Positions 62,057 to 64,000 of a DNA stretch of 64,000 nucleotides are shown piece by piece. Source of the stretch: Bacteroidales bacterium (GTDB taxonomy: Bacteria; Bacteroidota; Bacteroidia; Bacteroidales; UBA12077); the NCBI GenBank assembly GCA_016342685.1, contig JAEINU010000001.1, positions 372,001 to 436,000 on the forward strand. Direction: 5' to 3'. Position numbers and translations under genes: made by a program. How positions within the stretch are numbered: the stretch's first letter is position 1; each line of letters begins with the position of its first letter. Under the pieces are notes generated by a model. It was not told the DNA's origin, searched no databases, and saw only the letters and a program-made list of their open reading frames with translations.

Positions 62057-62494
62057 TTAGTTATTACTAGGCATTCCAAGTACTGGCTCTTCGATATGAA
62101 CCGGTTGAGTTATCCAGGAATCAAAAACAGTTGTTCGTGCTTTGTTCTTTAGGTGAGAGTCGAAGATTATTTTCTTCATTGTTTGGTAGTCGTAAATAGG
62201 TATGTTGTAATCGAGTGCAAAACGAATCTCAAGGTTGCAACCTTTTGAATTTTGCCATCCGGGAAGTAAGATCATTGCATCGCACTGCGATATGGAATAA
62301 AGATCGGCTCCCATAATTTCTATTTCTAGGGGTATGCGATTTAAAGTCTCAGTGAGATCTCTTTTAATATCGTGCGGATTAATTACTTCGTATCCTTTTC
62401 TTTCAAAAACATTTTGTGCCTCTGATGCTTCAACAACACTCTGCATTTCGCAGCCTGTAATCGGAAGACTTAAATAAAGTTTTTTAAATTTCAT
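62057..62494 (-). CDS. DUF4406 nucleoside deoxyribosyltransferase-like protein
   Basis: 145 aa. KLYLSLPITGCE, the acidic DLYSISQCDAMILLPGW and SKGCNLEIRFALDYNIPI match the DUF4406/nucleoside 2-deoxyribosyltransferase fold; the Glu in NLEIRFA is the usual catalytic base. Could affect nucleotide pools. ACCAAACACCAC leader 4 bases before the ATG. Confidence 0.75.
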   Translation of the reverse strand: MKFKKLYLSLPITGCEMQSVVEASEAQNVFERKGYEVINPHDIKRDLTETLNRIPLEIEIMGADLYSISQCDAMILLPGWQNSKGCNLEIRFALDYNIPIYDYQTMKKIIFDSHLKNKARTTVFDSWITQPVHIEEPVLGMPSNN

Positions 62495-62523
62495 ATTCGT
62501 GGTGTTTGGTTAATTATTAAAGT

Positions 62524-63057
62524 TTATTTGGATATATCTAAAATTGGGAGTGATTCAAAATCATCGCATTCACATTCAATCTCATCTTTATCAGCTTCAA
62601 TTGATATTTTTACTAATGCTATTCTTCCACTTCTAAGTTTTACTCTCCCGGCATTTACTCCACTTCCACTAAATCCTGTAAAGGATAGTTTTCCTGTGGT
62701 TGGCTCAATAGTTTCAATTGCCTTGTCAAAAGCCATTTTTAATAACTTTTCTGTTTTCATTTTCAATAATTGCTCAGGATCAATATCATTTACAATAAGC
62801 ATTTTGTTGGTATCCTTAATAATCATTCGAAGGGTATTTCGATCGATGTCGGAAGCTTCACCGGCATTTTTAAATTTGTGATAAAATTTATCGATCGAAT
62901 TAAGGGATCCTGTTACATAATCGACTAGTTTATTTTTACCTGAATTTCCTGCTTCTTGCTGTGCATTTCCGCAGATAAGCATCCATTCTTTGCAGGTTTC
63001 TAATAATTGTGGAATATCACAATTCATTATTCCGGTAGTAACTGTTTCTGTGTTCAT
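62524..63057 (-). CDS. Phage protein, unknown
   Basis: 177 aa, helical N-terminal part (CDIPQLLETCKEWMLICGNA) and a Gly-rich beta part (TGKLSFTGFSGSGVNAGRVK) with acidic end. Early operon gene. Leader ATTTCACC is a weak variant of the shared motif. Confidence 0.5.
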   Translation of the reverse strand: MNTETVTTGIMNCDIPQLLETCKEWMLICGNAQQEAGNSGKNKLVDYVTGSLNSIDKFYHKFKNAGEASDIDRNTLRMIIKDTNKMLIVNDIDPEQLLKMKTEKLLKMAFDKAIETIEPTTGKLSFTGFSGSGVNAGRVKLRSGRIALVKISIEADKDEIECECDDFESLPILDISK

Positions 63058-63101
63058 GGTGAAATAGTTTAAAGTTTCTAGTTAAAGGTTAAAATAAGCG
63101 G

Positions 63102-63257
63102 CTAGCTTTTAGTTTTGATTATGATAACTATATCAAGGATAATTGTTAGAATAAATAATATTCGCATTATCCATAATATTCGTTTTTTTTCTTTTCGTTT
63201 GTCAAGGAAGCTAAGTCCTATAACTATTAGAGCTAGAGCAATCGTTATGTATTTCAT
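63102..63257 (-). CDS. 51-aa two-helix membrane protein
   Basis: MKYITIALALIVIGLSFLDK, KRKEKKR basic loop and a second helix (LFILTIILDIVIII). Helical hairpin typical of small phage membrane proteins. ATG with A-rich leader. Missed by simple length cut-offs. Confidence 0.55.
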   Translation of the reverse strand: MKYITIALALIVIGLSFLDKRKEKKRILWIMRILFILTIILDIVIIIKTKS

Positions 63258-63279
63258 AGTTTCAAATTTGAAAGGTTAA

Positions 63280-63654
63280 TTATAAAGTGGTGTATTGATC
63301 ATCAACAACAATTTGAATTGCTGCATCGATCGGTTTAAGATCTTGGTTTAAATATGCTGCTATAATGTCGTATGTTGTGGTTGCTTGGTAACGATAAGAG
63401 AGTATTAGCTTCGTTCGTAGCAGATGGCATTTTAATCTGAAATCATTTAAATGATTCAGGAGTTTCTTTTTTCTGCAGTAAGTTTTCCAGATGTTATTCA
63501 GGTATTCGAAATGAATTGCGGTCCAGGGATCCCAATCCATTTTTATTTTATCGAATGCGAATTCTTTACTGAACTCATTAAAAAGTTCAGTCTTTTTTTC
63601 TTGTGCTCTGTCAAGAATCCTATTTCCTTTACGGTTAAGTGTTGTGGTGCTCAT
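63280..63654 (-). CDS. Phage protein, unknown
   Basis: 124 aa, basic and helical (AIHFEYLNNIWKTYCRKKKL). Starts with the ACCAAACACCAC leader one base before its ATG. Unknown function. Confidence 0.5.
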   Translation of the reverse strand: MSTTTLNRKGNRILDRAQEKKTELFNEFSKEFAFDKIKMDWDPWTAIHFEYLNNIWKTYCRKKKLLNHLNDFRLKCHLLRTKLILSYRYQATTTYDIIAAYLNQDLKPIDAAIQIVVDDQYTTL

Positions 63655-63712
63655 AGTGGTGTTTGGTATTAAATTTTTGTTTCGTCGAAGCTTGTCAGGT
63701 TGGTAGCCTTTA

Positions 63713-63766
63713 TTAACAAGCTCCGATGAAACTAGGGCTCAGAAAACCGCCAGGTAGTGAACCCAT
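63713..63766 (-). CDS. 17-aa possible leader peptide
   Basis: ATG GGT TCA...TAA gives MGSLPGGFLSPSFIGAC, with ACCAAACACCAC 2 bases before the ATG, as at real genes. It lies between the LuxR-type gene and the 124-aa gene. Either a short regulatory peptide or a chance frame after the leader. Confidence 0.35.
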   Translation of the reverse strand: MGSLPGGFLSPSFIGAC

Positions 63767-63787
63767 ATGTGGTGTTTGGTGATATCA

Positions 63788-64000
63788 TTAAATGAAATTT
63801 TTATCGTGCATGTATACTACAAGCTGTGCTTGTGAGTTTATTTCTAGTTTTAGAAATATTTTACGAACATGGTTACTAACAGTATGCTCAGATATGAATA
63901 ATTGTTCGGATATGTCGAATTTGTTAATACCCGTAGCATATAGTTTGGCCACTTCCATTTCACGATCAGAAAGTTTCGTGTTTAGTTCGGGATTACAAAT
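63788..64000 (-). CDS. LuxR-type HTH regulator, partial
   Basis: The last 70 residues are visible; the start lies beyond the window. LSDREMEVAKLYATGINKFD, then SEQLFISEHTVSNHVRKIF is a typical LuxR/GerE DNA-binding domain. Located at the head of the early operon, so probably a phage transcription regulator. Its N-terminal sensory part is unseen. Confidence 0.85.
   Translation of the reverse strand: MCNPELNTKLSDREMEVAKLYATGINKFDISEQLFISEHTVSNHVRKIFLKLEINSQAQLVVYMHDKNFI

Noticed and set aside
62528-62881. 117-aa + strand Ser/Ile-rich frame
   Set aside because: Direct antisense shadow of the 177-aa early gene.
22350-64000. CRISPR array or diversity-generating retroelement
   Set aside because: No regularly spaced direct repeats with spacers and no reverse transcriptase were found.

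Overview
The window looks like an AT-rich Bacteroidota chromosome (Marinilabiliales/Bacteroidales-type gene content) carrying the left and central part of a tail-bearing prophage. Host signs are LytTR two-component pairs, SpoIIE/SiaBC regulators, promoters with the Bacteroidota TAnnTTTG -7 box, almost no Shine-Dalgarno sites, and an integrase with the YxLKxT box common in this phylum.

Bases 1-22,350 are host chromosome. They hold the end of a TolC-type efflux gene, a LytS/LytTR pair, a lipid-associated beta-barrel-like protein, a patatin/beta-barrel esterase, a branched-chain aminotransferase, and a regulatory block of SiaC, SiaB and two SpoIIE phosphatases next to a REC-PAS-adenylate cyclase. 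Housekeeping genes follow (cytidine deaminase, a glucosaminidase lipoprotein, fmt, ribBA, two glycosyltransferases, an LptF/G permease, a START-like protein), ending in a tRNA with anticodon CAT.

From about 22,350 to the right edge the DNA is a prophage. It is integrated next to the tRNA, with its integrase adjacent; the far end lies outside the window. Nearly all phage genes run leftwards. The early region (64,000-53,500) starts with a LuxR-type regulator. It then has small nucleotide-metabolism and unknown genes, an HNH nuclease, a replication cluster (DnaT/RepO-like protein, DnaC-like loader, VapE-like helicase/primase, DnaA-domain-IV protein) with a GTAGTAAGT iteron array, and three Cys-rich small proteins. 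The late region (52,500-23,550) has S49 protease, scaffold-capsid fusion, virion protein, Dam methylase, terminase subunits, portal, connectors, tape measure, tail proteins, GH16-like enzyme, beta-helix fibre, lysis genes and two large tail proteins. Cargo-like genes interrupt it: a HEPN-type pair, a DUF4468 secreted protein and a lipoprotein, some with their own terminators.

The least explained signals are: (1) a compact RNA-like element at 45,358-45,486 with four nested or crossing perfect stems (a pseudoknot), a promoter and a T-run, on the strand opposite the late genes; (2) a leader ACCAAACACCAC abutting the ATG of several phage genes; (3) a TGTCCTTT element, correctly oriented, upstream of late genes; (4) the iteron array; (5) the HEPN cassette in the tail region. 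No database search was possible, so functions rest on motifs read by eye.
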